A DNA stretch of 64,000 bases from Perlabentimonas sp046542995 (GCA_046542995.1 JBKHAH010000005.1:1-64000); one strand, 5' to 3'; numbered from the stretch's first letter, positions 10,801 to 19,660 are shown. Program-made: numbers and translations. The notes: a model not told the origin generated them from the letters alone.

Positions 10801-11626
10801 TGCATACCCATGGCAAAAATCTGGTGATGCTGATTGGTTTGTACAGGAATCTGAGTTTCATGAGGGCGCTTATGCTGCACAAGCAGGTGGAATTAACGAC
10901 AACCAAATCTCTACCCTGGAAATTACTGTTGATGTACTGGAGGATAGCAACATTTCGTTCTACCAAAAGGTATCTAGTGAAGAGAGCTATGATTATTTGA
11001 AGTTTTATGTTGATGATCAGATGATTCAAGAGTGGTCTGGTAGTAATGATTGGAGTTTATTTGAACATGCCGTTACCGCCGGTACTCGTAAGTTTACCTG
11101 GAGCTACGAGAAGGATGGTTCAATAGATGGCGGCGATGATACTGCATGGCTCGATTATATAGTATTCCCTCCCCATTCACAAGAACGTAAGAGTTCAGTT
11201 GCTTTCACAGCAACTCAGGTGCCAGAATGGTTATCTTTAACAAACAACTCTGATGGAACCGCTACTTTAGAAGGTACAGCTCCTGGTGAGTATGTAATTG
11301 AAAGTATTATTATTTCCGCAGAGAAAGGAGATATTATCAAAGAGCAAGCATTCGAGATTGAAGTGGGTTCATTGTCTGGTATTTCAGATCAAAACATCGA
11401 TAGCAACATCTATCCAAACCCATTTACTAACAGCATAAAAATTACAAATGCAAGTAGCATTGCTAATGTAAAAATTACTAATGTACTGGGTCAGATTGTT
11501 AAGGAAATTAATCCAGATGCTTCTGATATTGAAATCCAAACAGCTGAACTTACAGAGGGTGTTTACCTAATTATTCTTGAAACTAAAAAGGGAGAAACAT
11601 TCTCCAAAAGAATGATAAAGGAATAA
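7877..11626 (+). CDS. Gingipain-family (peptidase C25) protease with T9SS sorting domain
   Basis: 1249 residues. Signal peptide MRNFFALIAVLFLFSTIGVSQ, a C25-type propeptide (about 25-240), the C25 catalytic domain (about 245-625), Ig-like/CARDB-like beta domains (640-970), a MAM-like jelly roll (about 960-1090), a short Ig domain, then a T9SS sorting domain (1168-1249, 'YPNPFTNSI'). The catalytic histidine is probably His459 in 'YTAHCME' and the nucleophile Cys492 (or Cys491) in 'VGNCCLSAEF'. The canonical gingipain motif is H-G-S-E, so the residues after His are atypical here. It is expected to cleave proteins outside the cell or at the surface, after arginine or lysine if gingipain-like, but specificity cannot be inferred. 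It is not the T9SS sortase PorU, because it carries a sorting domain itself. A weak promoter-like TTG-N17-CATATTTGT lies at 7830-7858. Confidence 0.87.
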   Translation: MRNFFALIAVLFLFSTIGVSQDHFIPLDRNNTEAKVLENSTNNLRMSFSLDGISGKDVTSKNGQDFTELYFGNGYYTGKVGSPKIPAFKRLIQIPFGAEVEVNVIGYSKKKMSLKDIGISNQIFPVQPSLRKDKTIDEVPFEYNNKVYNTDGFTNEKIAQVEILGTMRGVRIARIEVAPVQYNPVNGEIVVFNDIEVELVYKGANKEKTQSAYQSTYSPFFEQAYSTLANPYSKSVFDDHPDLTSYPVHMLIVSDREFEETLQPYIEWKTKKGFHVEVAYTDDIGTTSNAVKEYVHAAYNDATAENPAPSFLVIAGDVDQVPASETGSESGKLTDLYYASVDGDYFPEIYYGRLSAQTTEQLENIINKILYYEQYQFEDPTYLDNATLIAGVDGNWNPKVGQPTIKYGTENYFNSDNGFNTVWGYGIADDPNNPNNSSGYTGCYDDEKIAVSLINYTAHCMETVWGDPQLTISDINSMTNSGKYPLSVGNCCLSAEFGTDECVGEAWIRAEDKGAVTYIGSSPSSYWFEDFYWSVGAFPISGDNDGYVPTFEETTFGAYDAPYHSNYNTAGGLVFVGNLAVTEVDLEGYPSHSSPTYYWQAYNVLGDPSLMPFLTQGDENNVSHMEIMPIGLDTYLVAAEPGSYVAISKDGALHGAALVDETGEVEVPIDPILEGGDVDIVVTRNQTIPYIAQVPAAALEGPYIAVDEYNVNDENENDNGLVDFGEEFTVNISLKNVGADDAQDVSASLSGTDEFITLNTTDAVSFGDISAEEGNNTASYNNAYSFSVSDDVPDQHQATFVLTITDGNDTWESDMKFTANAPVIQLSASKILDDPQDISFSSSPIVSVDNGEEYSYTIEVTEMLGNGNGVLDADETAGIEIKTANNGNSDLKNAHVTLSSSSEYITISTDEVYINSLAVGEEIPNEFTIQVHEDTPIGTVVDFDFTIVYAGYEDNVTISLPVGLQIEDFETGDLNAYPWQKSGDADWFVQESEFHEGAYAAQAGGINDNQISTLEITVDVLEDSNISFYQKVSSEESYDYLKFYVDDQMIQEWSGSNDWSLFEHAVTAGTRKFTWSYEKDGSIDGGDDTAWLDYIVFPPHSQERKSSVAFTATQVPEWLSLTNNSDGTATLEGTAPGEYVIESIIISAEKGDIIKEQAFEIEVGSLSGISDQNIDSNIYPNPFTNSIKITNASSIANVKITNVLGQIVKEINPDASDIEIQTAELTEGVYLIILETKKGETFSKRMIKE

Positions 11627-11659
11627 ACGATAAGCTATCTTTTTTACAAAATGAAATTT

Positions 11660-11690
11660 AAAGAGGGATGGATTTCATCCCTCTTTTTTT
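11660..11690 (+). terminator. Rho-independent terminator
   Basis: Perfect 11-bp stem AAAGAGGGATG / CATCCCTCTTT with a 5-base loop and a T run, between the first C25 protease and the subtilisin gene. Confidence 0.88.
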
Positions 11691-11718
11691 AATCAATTAT
11701 TAACATAAAATCCTCATA

Positions 11719-14700
11719 ATGAATCGCATATTTGCACTTATTTTCATTACTACTTTACTATTTCTTACTAATATTTCCTTTTCTCAAAGCTCAAGCGTTA
11801 ATAGAGGTGAGCGCCCCGCCATAGACTATAATCGTATAAGTAAAGAAAGTTACTATCCAAACCAGATTCGCATTAAGATTGCATCCCAGTACGAGGAGAA
11901 TCTCTTGGGTACACAGCACATAAAGGACAAAAACAGTTTGGGAATAAAATCAATCGATGACTTAAACCAAGCAGCAGGAGCTTCTGCCATAGTTAGAACC
12001 TTTTCAACCAAAGTTGTGAAGGATCAGCCAAGTCAATTACATAAGGATTGGGGTTTTCACCTCTGGTTCGAAATTTCCTTTAAAGCAAACCAGAATATCC
12101 CAGCATTAATTGAAATTTACTCCAAATTAAAGGAGGTTGATTTTGTTGAACCTGTTTTCAAAAAGGAGATTGTTGGTTATAATCCCAATAATTTTAAAAA
12201 AGTGGATAGGCTGAGTGCTAACCAACAGACTGCCAAGAATGATAGCAAATGGATACCAAACGACCCCCGTTTTGATGAGCAGTGGCATTACGAAAATACT
12301 GGTCAACAGGGTGGAACACCAGGGGTAGACATATCTTTGGTTGATGCATGGGAAATGCAGAAAGGAAATTCTGATATTATTGTTGCAATAATTGATGGAG
12401 GTATCGAGCATAATCATGAAGATCTTCAAGCCAATATGTGGGATGAGATTGGGTATAATTTTGTTGATGACAATGCTACCATCGTGCCTCACGATCACGG
12501 TACGCACGTTGCTGGTACCGTTGCTGCTGTTAATGATAATGGAATTGGAGTTTCCGGTATTGCTGGCGGTAGCGGAGGTGGAGACGGTGTTCGTCTTATG
12601 TCCTGTCAGGTCTTTACCGATAATAGTTCTGGAGGTTTTGCTGATGCTTTTGTATGGGCTGCTGATAATGGCGCAGTTATATCACAAAATAGTTGGGGAT
12701 ATACATCCGAAGGTGTTTTTGAACAGGCTGTTTTGGATGCAATCGACTATTTTAACGAGAATGCCAGCGGAACGCTGGATGGTGGCATAACTATATTTGC
12801 TGCAGGTAACAGCTACTCTTCTGGTGAATGGTATCCAGGGTGCTACGAAGGAGCCATGGCGGTTGCATCAACAAATAATCAGGATGTAATTTCATGGTAC
12901 TCCAATTTCGACACTTGGGTTGAGATATCAGCACCCGGAGGCGAGACCAATACAGTAAATGATCGTGGCGTTCTTAGTTCTACAACAAACAATAGCTACT
13001 CATTTTATCAGGGAACATCAATGGCTTGCCCACATGTATCCGGAGTAGCTGCCCTTATGCTTTCACACGCTCCAGGCGAACTAACAGCTTATGAACTTCG
13101 CGAAATTCTGAAGGAAACTACCGATAATCACTACGAGCAGAACCCTGATTATGTTAATATGCTAGGTACAGGCAGGCTCAATGCCTACAACGCACTACTG
13201 GAAACCGAAGCATTTCTGAATGGAATCAGAAATCCGCGTCATTTTGAAGCCATAGCAGAGTCCTCCGAAGCAATCCAGCTATCATGGGAACTTAATGATA
13301 ACAACAACAATATTATATTAGCTTATAATACAGAACCTGAGTTTGGATTACCTGATGCAAATGTTCAGGAAAATGATATTATTGATGGAGGTAGCCAAGT
13401 TCTTTATGTAGGAGACAATACATCATACATCCATAATAATTTAGATGCTGTAACTAGTTACTACTACAAAATTTGGTCAGTTGAGGGTGAAGAGCTCTCT
13501 TCAGGGAGAGGCTCTTTTGCAACTACACTATGCTCTACGTTTGAACTACCTTATAGTAACGATTTTTCAACACCATCCATGCCCATGTGTTGGGATACGC
13601 AGTGGGAAGGAGACGGAAGTCAGAATATTTGGTCTGCTTCAAACTCCAGTAATGCTGGAGGTGATGAAGGTGAGATGCGTGCTCGATACGTATCTTCAGA
13701 AGGAACTTCAAGACTAATATCACCCGTTTTTAATACCATCGGGGTTGCACAAGTTACATTTAGTTTTAAGCATTATTTTGATGACTATGGTGCTGGCCTA
13801 ACTCTTAAAGTACAGACTTCTACTGATGGTGAAACTTGGACCGATACGGAGTGGTTTGTCGAATCTGGTGATGGGGACGTGGGCCCAGAAGAAGTCTCTT
13901 TTGATATATATAGCAATCTAAACTCCGAGACTACTTATTTTGCCTTTGTTGTTGATGGAAACCATTACCAATTTAACAATTGGTATATTGATGATTTTTT
14001 TGTGGAAGGTCTGGAAACGGGTGCACCAATGGTTAACACTATTAGCATTGATGATATTACTGAACATACTGCTAATCTAACTGGAGAAATTACTTCGCAG
14101 GGTGACGAAACCGTTACTGTTTCAGGCTTTGTTCTATCAACCTCCTCAAATCCACAGCTTGATGGTGAGAATGTTGAAGTATTTGTAACTGACCCTACTA
14201 CTACAGATGGTGAGTATTCAATTGAAGTTGAAGATCTAAATGCAGCTACTAAGTATTTTGTAAGAGCATTTGCGACTAATAGCATTGGAACCAACTATGG
14301 TTCACAAATGAACTTCACTACTGCATGCGGTGAAATTGCATTGCCCTACAATCAGCCGTTTGGCAGTTCAGAGCAACCAGCTTGCTGGCAGAATAACAAC
14401 AACGGCGGTACCGAGGGACAAGTGTGGGAGTTTGGATCAATCTCATCCGGACTTGAAGGCTCAAGTAGCTATGCATACCTGAATAGCGATGGGTATGGCT
14501 CAGGAGGAAGTCAGAATGCCGATCTGATTACACCACCAATACAGGTTCAGGGTTACCAATCTTTACAGCTTAGCTTTAAGCATTACTTTAGGGTATATGA
14601 TGGGGAAACTGCAACTGTATCCTATAGCATTGATAATGGAACAACCTGGGAGTATCTCGAAAACTGGGAGGAAACAACCAGTAATCCTGAAACCTTCCAA

Positions 14701-15369
14701 ATAGAATTAGATTTAGACCAGCAAGCGGAAGAGATTCTCTTTAGATGGAACTATACTGGCACATGGGGTTGGTACTGGTGTATAGATGATATTGAGATTG
14801 AAGGTGTTTTTAATGGTGATCCTCCATCCGTTGGGGATATTACTGTTGAAAATGTTACTTTAAATTCAGCTGATATTAACGTTGAGGTAAATCCCAATGA
14901 TGTTACTACATCAACATTTATCCAATGGGGTGTTGATTCTGTTGATGAAAACGAGCTTCAGAGCGATACCCAGCTGGAAGGATCTGAATTTATTACCCAT
15001 ACTTTCCAATTGCAGGATCTTGAATCTGACATGGAGTATAAAGCCAGAATGAAGGCTGAGAGCATAGGGGGAATTGAGTATAGCGACATTGTTACATTTA
15101 CAACTAATGCAACATCTGTAAGCGTAATGAACAATAAACTGAGATTATACCCAAACCCAGCAAGCACAAACCTAAGCGTCGAATCATCAGCCAAGTCTAT
15201 TAGTCATATAGAGGTTCTTTCCTTAACTGGTAGTATGCTAGCATCACATGCTGATCCGGAAAAAAACAGAATTAAATTTAACATAGAGCACCTACCGGCA
15301 GGTATATATATTTTAAAGGTTAACTATAGCGATGGTGCTAACGCCATTGTTAGGTTTGTAAAGAAATAG
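11719..15369 (+). CDS. Subtilisin-like (S8) serine protease with T9SS sorting domain
   Basis: 1216 residues. Signal peptide MNRIFALIFITTLLFLTNISFSQ, a prodomain (about 25-190), and an S8 catalytic domain (about 190-490) with the full triad: Asp226 in 'AIIDGGIEH', His260 in 'HGTHVAGT' and Ser434 in 'GTSMACPHVSG'; the oxyanion Asn is in 'AAGNS'. Then an Fn3-like domain (500-600), a choice-of-anchor-J/MAM-like domain (605-770), an Fn3 domain (772-872), a second anchor-J domain (873-1030), an Fn3-like domain (1035-1130), and a T9SS sorting domain (1140-1216, 'RLYPNPAS', 'AGIYILKV'). It is a secreted endopeptidase lying between two C25 proteases, so the three together form an extracellular proteolysis cluster. 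Each gene has its own terminator, so they are probably separate transcripts. Confidence 0.93.
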   Translation: MNRIFALIFITTLLFLTNISFSQSSSVNRGERPAIDYNRISKESYYPNQIRIKIASQYEENLLGTQHIKDKNSLGIKSIDDLNQAAGASAIVRTFSTKVVKDQPSQLHKDWGFHLWFEISFKANQNIPALIEIYSKLKEVDFVEPVFKKEIVGYNPNNFKKVDRLSANQQTAKNDSKWIPNDPRFDEQWHYENTGQQGGTPGVDISLVDAWEMQKGNSDIIVAIIDGGIEHNHEDLQANMWDEIGYNFVDDNATIVPHDHGTHVAGTVAAVNDNGIGVSGIAGGSGGGDGVRLMSCQVFTDNSSGGFADAFVWAADNGAVISQNSWGYTSEGVFEQAVLDAIDYFNENASGTLDGGITIFAAGNSYSSGEWYPGCYEGAMAVASTNNQDVISWYSNFDTWVEISAPGGETNTVNDRGVLSSTTNNSYSFYQGTSMACPHVSGVAALMLSHAPGELTAYELREILKETTDNHYEQNPDYVNMLGTGRLNAYNALLETEAFLNGIRNPRHFEAIAESSEAIQLSWELNDNNNNIILAYNTEPEFGLPDANVQENDIIDGGSQVLYVGDNTSYIHNNLDAVTSYYYKIWSVEGEELSSGRGSFATTLCSTFELPYSNDFSTPSMPMCWDTQWEGDGSQNIWSASNSSNAGGDEGEMRARYVSSEGTSRLISPVFNTIGVAQVTFSFKHYFDDYGAGLTLKVQTSTDGETWTDTEWFVESGDGDVGPEEVSFDIYSNLNSETTYFAFVVDGNHYQFNNWYIDDFFVEGLETGAPMVNTISIDDITEHTANLTGEITSQGDETVTVSGFVLSTSSNPQLDGENVEVFVTDPTTTDGEYSIEVEDLNAATKYFVRAFATNSIGTNYGSQMNFTTACGEIALPYNQPFGSSEQPACWQNNNNGGTEGQVWEFGSISSGLEGSSSYAYLNSDGYGSGGSQNADLITPPIQVQGYQSLQLSFKHYFRVYDGETATVSYSIDNGTTWEYLENWEETTSNPETFQIELDLDQQAEEILFRWNYTGTWGWYWCIDDIEIEGVFNGDPPSVGDITVENVTLNSADINVEVNPNDVTTSTFIQWGVDSVDENELQSDTQLEGSEFITHTFQLQDLESDMEYKARMKAESIGGIEYSDIVTFTTNATSVSVMNNKLRLYPNPASTNLSVESSAKSISHIEVLSLTGSMLASHADPEKNRIKFNIEHLPAGIYILKVNYSDGANAIVRFVKK

Positions 15370-15374
15370 ATTTT

Positions 15375-15415
15375 TGCATGGCGGAGCATTTACCCTTCGC
15401 CATGCATTTTTCCCT
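15375..15415 (+). terminator. Rho-independent terminator
   Basis: Stem TGCATGGCG (15375-15383) pairs with CGCCATGCA (15398-15406), extendable inward by three pairs including one G-U, followed by TTTTT. It lies 5 bases after the subtilisin stop. Confidence 0.75.
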
Positions 15416-15523
15416 TTTTTAAATAATTTAGAATTAGTCAATTTTATATGCCCCTAATCAAAAAAATAGGATTGTTTCCAAGAGTTTGCTTTTCATTTTT
15501 TATATTGCCAAAATTTCAATTTT

Positions 15524-15644
15524 AATGTCGTTAGTTAATGTTTTTTTTATGGTAGATTTCGTAAAATTACCCTTCTTCTCCGCTCAGGGTAATGGCGGTC
15601 ATGCTGAGCGGAGTCGAAGCATGTTTCCTTAACTAAACGACATT
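15524..15644. repeat. 121-bp nested inverted-repeat element (REP/MITE-like)
   Basis: Outer arms AATGTCGTTAGTTAA (15524-15538) and TTAACTAAACGACATT (15629-15644) are complementary apart from one extra base. Inside them, 16-base arms at 15572-15587 and 15604-15619 pair at 14 of 16 positions, including a perfect CTCCGCTCAG / CTGAGCGGAG core, around a 16-base loop. It has no coding capacity. This looks like a small dispersed palindromic element, but the copy number in the genome cannot be seen here. Confidence 0.7.
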
Positions 15645-15702
15645 GATTTAATAATTCACGAATACGACAAATACTTATTATTACTAACCAAATCAATTTA
15701 CT

Positions 15703-18700
15703 ATGTTCAAAACTGTTTCCACTTTTTTAACTAGAAGTTTCTTAACCATGCTATTACTATTAATAGCATTTGCAGGAAGCGCACAAAATCAAAGAATCAT
15801 TTTTGATGAGCAATCCAGCGAGAAGCATGGAGCTACACTTATTACAGAACGCTCAGAATCAGTAACCGTTAAATTCAATTTAAACGAGTTAAATCTTCAG
15901 GAAGTAAATACAGAAGATGGTACTGCTTATGTTGTAAATTCTCCCAAAGCACCCAACGTTCTTCAGAAAGGTTACCCTGATTTATTCTACTTAGCACAGT
16001 CAATTATTATCCCTAATAAGGGTGGTGTCGAAATTGAGTCTGTAACTGGTAACTATGAAGAATTTAATGATGTTGAAGTTGCTCCATCCAAAGGAAATTT
16101 AACTCGCGACATTGACCCCAACCAGGTACCCTATGAAAAGGGTAAAATCTATCAGGTTAACGAGTTTTATCCAAACGAATTGGCAAATCTTCGTGATCCT
16201 TTTATACTTCGCGACTTTCGAGGTCAGTCAATTGAAGTTAATCCGGTACAGTATAATCCAGTAACAAAAACGTTAAGAGTATATACTGATTTAACAGTTA
16301 ATGTAAAATACACGGACAAGAAAGGAGCAAACGAGCTAAATCGAAGTAAGACCGCTAGCAACGTAGATGCTGAGTTTTCTCATATTTACAGCAGCATGTT
16401 CCTAAACTTTAATAAAGAGAAATATACCCAAATAGAAGAAGATGGCGAGCTGTTAATTATTTGCTACGACGATTTTGTTGACGCAATGCAACCATTTGTA
16501 AACTGGAAGAAAACAATTGGCCGCAATACAACGCTTGTTCCAAAATCAGAGGTGGGTTCAACAAGTAGTGCCATTAAAGATTATATTCAGAGTTATTACG
16601 ATGACCCAGAGAACAACCTAACTTATGTACTACTTGTAGGAGACGCCCCTCAGATACCTACCAATGCAATTTCAAGCGGCGATTCCGATAACTACTATGG
16701 CTACCTTGAGGGCGATGATTCATACAGCGAGATTTTTATAGGACGTTTCTCTGCTGAAACAGTTGCACATGTTGAAACACAGGTTCAAAGAATGATTGAG
16801 TACGAACGAGATATGACAGAGGAGGATACCTGGCTTAACGTTGGAATGGGAGTTGCCCGTAATGAGGGTGATGGTGGTGGACATAACGGAGAAGCAGATT
16901 ATGTGCATATGGATTTCATACGCGACACCCTTTTAAACTATACTTACACTGAAGTACATCGTGAGTACGATGGTGACGTACCGGGCGAAACCAACACAAC
17001 AGCAGCAGAAATATCAACTAATATTAATGACGGACTTAGCATTATAAATTTTTGTAATCATGGGAGTGTTACAGGCTGGAGCGTTGCAAACTATTCGTCC
17101 TCTGATGTTAATGAGTTAACAAATTCAGGAAAATTGCCATTTATTTGGTCTGTTGCCTGCGTTAATGGTGATTTTGTAAGCAATACTTGCTTTGCCGAAA
17201 CATGGTTAAGGGCAACAGATAACAATGAACCTTCTGGTGCCATTGGAACAATGATGTCAACTATAAACCAAGCTTGGCAGCCTCCAATGACTGGCCAGGA
17301 CGAGATGGTTGGTATTCTTTCAGAGTCTTTCGAAGACAATATCAAAAGAACCTACGGAGGGATTTCCATTAATGGTAGCATGAAGATGCTTGATTTGCAT
17401 GGAGCAAGCGGAATTGAAACCCACGATACATGGACCCTTTTTGGCGACCCAACTCTGCTCGTGCGTACTGATACTCCTGAGCAGATGAACGTTACGCATA
17501 ATCCAACCATGTTTTTAGGATCTACTTCTTTCTCTGTTTCTTGTGATACTGACGATGCTGTTGTTACCATCTCTTATACAGATGAAAGCGAAGAGGTACA
17601 TATTTTAGCAACCTCAAAAGTTGAAGCTGGAACCGCTGAACTTGTTTTTGATGATCCCGTAGCCGAACCACTGGACTTAACAGTAACAGTTGTTGGTTAC
17701 AATAAGGTAACTTACCAAGGAGAACTTTCTGCAGTACCAGCCGATGAGCCTTATGTTATTTTAAAATCTTTTGAAACAGCATCTTCACCTGATTTTGGAC
17801 AGAACGTTGAGCTGAATGCTATATTCGAAAACATTTCTGAAGAACCCTATACAGCCAATAACGTTGCTGCCGAAATCTCTATTGATAGCGAGTACGCAAC
17901 CCTTGTTGATGCTGACGTTAGCTTGGGAACAATTAATCCCGACCAGCAGCTTGATTATGCAGGAGCTTTCGAAATCTCAATTTCTGATGAGGTGCCTGAT
18001 CAAACATCCATCCCATTTGAAGTAGTAATTACTGCCGATTATGATGGCGATGAGTATGAATGGACTCAGAGTTTTAGCGTTAAGGCTAATGCACCTGTTT
18101 TAGGTATTAGCAATTTCACCATTCTATCTGATGATGATGAAAACGGGCAAATTGATCCCGGAGAATCGGCCCAAATAGCCTTTGATGTTGAAAACGTTGG
18201 AAATGCCAATGCCAGCGACATTCTTGTTAGCATGGTAGGAAACTCTCCTTTCTTCGAGATGAATACCCCAGAGCAAACCGTAACCGTTAATGCTGACGGT
18301 AGCACCCAGGTAGTTTTTGATGTTCAGGCAAATGCTTCATCAACAGAGGGATCTGATGTTACCTTAACAGCAGCAGCTGAACAGGGTGTATATAATACCG
18401 AGGGTACGCATGTTCTCACAATAGGTACTAAACCTGAAATTGTTGTGGGCGAAGGCGATGATGATAATAATATTGGATCTGGCTACTACCTTTTCGATAA
18501 CTACTATAAAGCAAACAGAACCCAAGTTTTATATTTGCAAGAGGAGATAGGTACAGCTCCTCAGACCATTGAGCAGATAGGTTTTGATTTTGTTAATGTT
18601 GGTGATGTTTCTCCATTCAGAAATCTAAAGATAAAGTTGCTTGAGGTGGATGCGGATCAAACACCCGGATCGTTTATTGCTAACGAAGAGGCAGTTATTG

Positions 18701-19467
18701 TTCTGGATGAAGAAGAGTATGAGTTACCAACACAAGAGGGTTGGTACATGTTTGATATTGATGATTTTGAATATTCTGGTGAGAACAACCTGCTAGTGGA
18801 AATTACATGGGGAATTAATGATGAATGGTCAAGCAATAGGTATCTTAATAGTAGTACCAGCCAGGATGTTAATCTTGTGGAGTATGGTTATAGCGACTCT
18901 GAACAAATACCATCCCACAGCGGAAGCACTAGCATGCGCCCTAACATTTTCTTTAGCTTTGCCGCAGAGCAGGACAATTACTATTCTGTTGAGTTTACAG
19001 TACTTGGTGAGGATGACCAGCCACTTGAAGGGGCAGAAGTAATTGTTGGCTCTATGCCTTTAACCACATACGAATCTGGCGTAACCTCATTGGAACTGCC
19101 AACCGGAACATACAATTACTATGTTACGGCTGAAGATTATATTCCTTTTGAGGATCAGTTTACAGTAAGTGATGCTGCAGAATCCATTACGGTTAATCTT
19201 GCACACATTAGTTCAGCCGACAAGGAGCCTCTTAGCAATCTTACAGCTTACCCTAACCCATTTAATAACCATATCAAGGTTGATGGAGCTAAGGATGTAA
19301 GTCATATAGAAATTGTAAACATGCTGGGTCAAAGGGTTGAGCTCATTAAGTTAAACCGGAATGAAACCCACGTTATTCCCACAGAACATCTTTCACAGGG
19401 CATTTATCTAGTGTCATTCACAACTTCTGATGGAGAGAGATCTGTAATAAGAATGATTAAAGAATAG
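15703..19467 (+). CDS. Gingipain-family (peptidase C25) protease with T9SS sorting domain
   Basis: 1254 residues. Signal peptide at about 1-28 (hydrophobic 'MLLLLIAFAGSAQ'), C25 propeptide (about 30-235), C25 catalytic domain (about 245-600) with the canonical dyad His453 in 'NFCNHGS' and Cys486 in 'SVACVNGDF', Ig-like and CARDB-like domains (610-920), an unnamed jelly-roll module (about 925-1090) resembling one in the adhesin-like protein at 3155-7594, a carboxypeptidase-regulatory-like domain (1095-1170), and a T9SS sorting domain (1178-1254, 'AYPNPFNNH', 'GIYLVSF'). It should be an extracellular cysteine endopeptidase with a better-conserved active site than its paralogue two genes upstream. 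The calls rest on motif matches; substrate preference is unknown. Confidence 0.93.
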   Translation: MFKTVSTFLTRSFLTMLLLLIAFAGSAQNQRIIFDEQSSEKHGATLITERSESVTVKFNLNELNLQEVNTEDGTAYVVNSPKAPNVLQKGYPDLFYLAQSIIIPNKGGVEIESVTGNYEEFNDVEVAPSKGNLTRDIDPNQVPYEKGKIYQVNEFYPNELANLRDPFILRDFRGQSIEVNPVQYNPVTKTLRVYTDLTVNVKYTDKKGANELNRSKTASNVDAEFSHIYSSMFLNFNKEKYTQIEEDGELLIICYDDFVDAMQPFVNWKKTIGRNTTLVPKSEVGSTSSAIKDYIQSYYDDPENNLTYVLLVGDAPQIPTNAISSGDSDNYYGYLEGDDSYSEIFIGRFSAETVAHVETQVQRMIEYERDMTEEDTWLNVGMGVARNEGDGGGHNGEADYVHMDFIRDTLLNYTYTEVHREYDGDVPGETNTTAAEISTNINDGLSIINFCNHGSVTGWSVANYSSSDVNELTNSGKLPFIWSVACVNGDFVSNTCFAETWLRATDNNEPSGAIGTMMSTINQAWQPPMTGQDEMVGILSESFEDNIKRTYGGISINGSMKMLDLHGASGIETHDTWTLFGDPTLLVRTDTPEQMNVTHNPTMFLGSTSFSVSCDTDDAVVTISYTDESEEVHILATSKVEAGTAELVFDDPVAEPLDLTVTVVGYNKVTYQGELSAVPADEPYVILKSFETASSPDFGQNVELNAIFENISEEPYTANNVAAEISIDSEYATLVDADVSLGTINPDQQLDYAGAFEISISDEVPDQTSIPFEVVITADYDGDEYEWTQSFSVKANAPVLGISNFTILSDDDENGQIDPGESAQIAFDVENVGNANASDILVSMVGNSPFFEMNTPEQTVTVNADGSTQVVFDVQANASSTEGSDVTLTAAAEQGVYNTEGTHVLTIGTKPEIVVGEGDDDNNIGSGYYLFDNYYKANRTQVLYLQEEIGTAPQTIEQIGFDFVNVGDVSPFRNLKIKLLEVDADQTPGSFIANEEAVIVLDEEEYELPTQEGWYMFDIDDFEYSGENNLLVEITWGINDEWSSNRYLNSSTSQDVNLVEYGYSDSEQIPSHSGSTSMRPNIFFSFAAEQDNYYSVEFTVLGEDDQPLEGAEVIVGSMPLTTYESGVTSLELPTGTYNYYVTAEDYIPFEDQFTVSDAAESITVNLAHISSADKEPLSNLTAYPNPFNNHIKVDGAKDVSHIEIVNMLGQRVELIKLNRNETHVIPTEHLSQGIYLVSFTTSDGERSVIRMIKE

Positions 19468-19489
19468 ATTGTTCTAAATATCATATTAA

Positions 19490-19518
19490 GAAAAAGAGGC
19501 ACCATGTGCCTCTTTTTC
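19490..19518 (+). terminator. Rho-independent terminator
   Basis: Perfect 13-bp stem GAAAAAGAGGCAC with a CAT triloop and a T-rich 3' arm, 22 bases after the second C25 protease. Confidence 0.88.
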
Positions 19519-19572
19519 GTTTTATATATGCTACTTTCCAAAAAATCTTTTACATTTGGGTTTGCATATTAT

Positions 19573-19622
19573 ACTAAACCGCTAACAAGATGAACAAAGT
19601 GAAATCTTGTAGCAGGTTTAGT
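19573..19622. repeat. imperfect 19-bp inverted repeat in the leader of the hybrid kinase gene
   Basis: ACTAAACCGCTAACAAGAT (19573-19591) and ATCTTGTAGCAGGTTTAGT (19604-19622) are complementary apart from one shifted base in each arm, with a 12-base loop. There is no T run after it, so it is not a classical terminator. It ends 38 bases before the kinase start and could be an RNA structure or an operator. Confidence 0.6.
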
Positions 19623-19660
19623 TTATGCCGACAGACTATCAATCTTAATATAAAAATGGA

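Larger units (their letters stand above)
15370..15702. other. intergenic region with terminator and nested palindrome
   Basis: 333 bases without a gene: the terminator of the subtilisin gene, AT-rich sequence, a nested inverted-repeat element (15524-15644), then an AT-rich leader for the next gene. No ORF or RNA gene was recognised. Confidence 0.7.

Noticed and set aside
12127..12790. Frames on both strands inside the subtilisin catalytic domain (12127-12507 minus, 12392-12790 plus)
   Set aside because: They overlap a catalytic domain with an intact Asp-His-Ser triad and show no motif of their own.
7858..15640. TTAACTAAAC shared upstream of the two gingipain genes as a regulatory motif
   Set aside because: At 15629 this word is part of the inverted-repeat arm, and the copy at 7859 is only 10 bases in AT-rich DNA, so chance is sufficient.
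7877..19467. One of the C25 proteins being the T9SS sortase PorU
   Set aside because: PorU lacks a sorting domain, whereas both C25 proteins here end in one and carry several Ig and jelly-roll domains.
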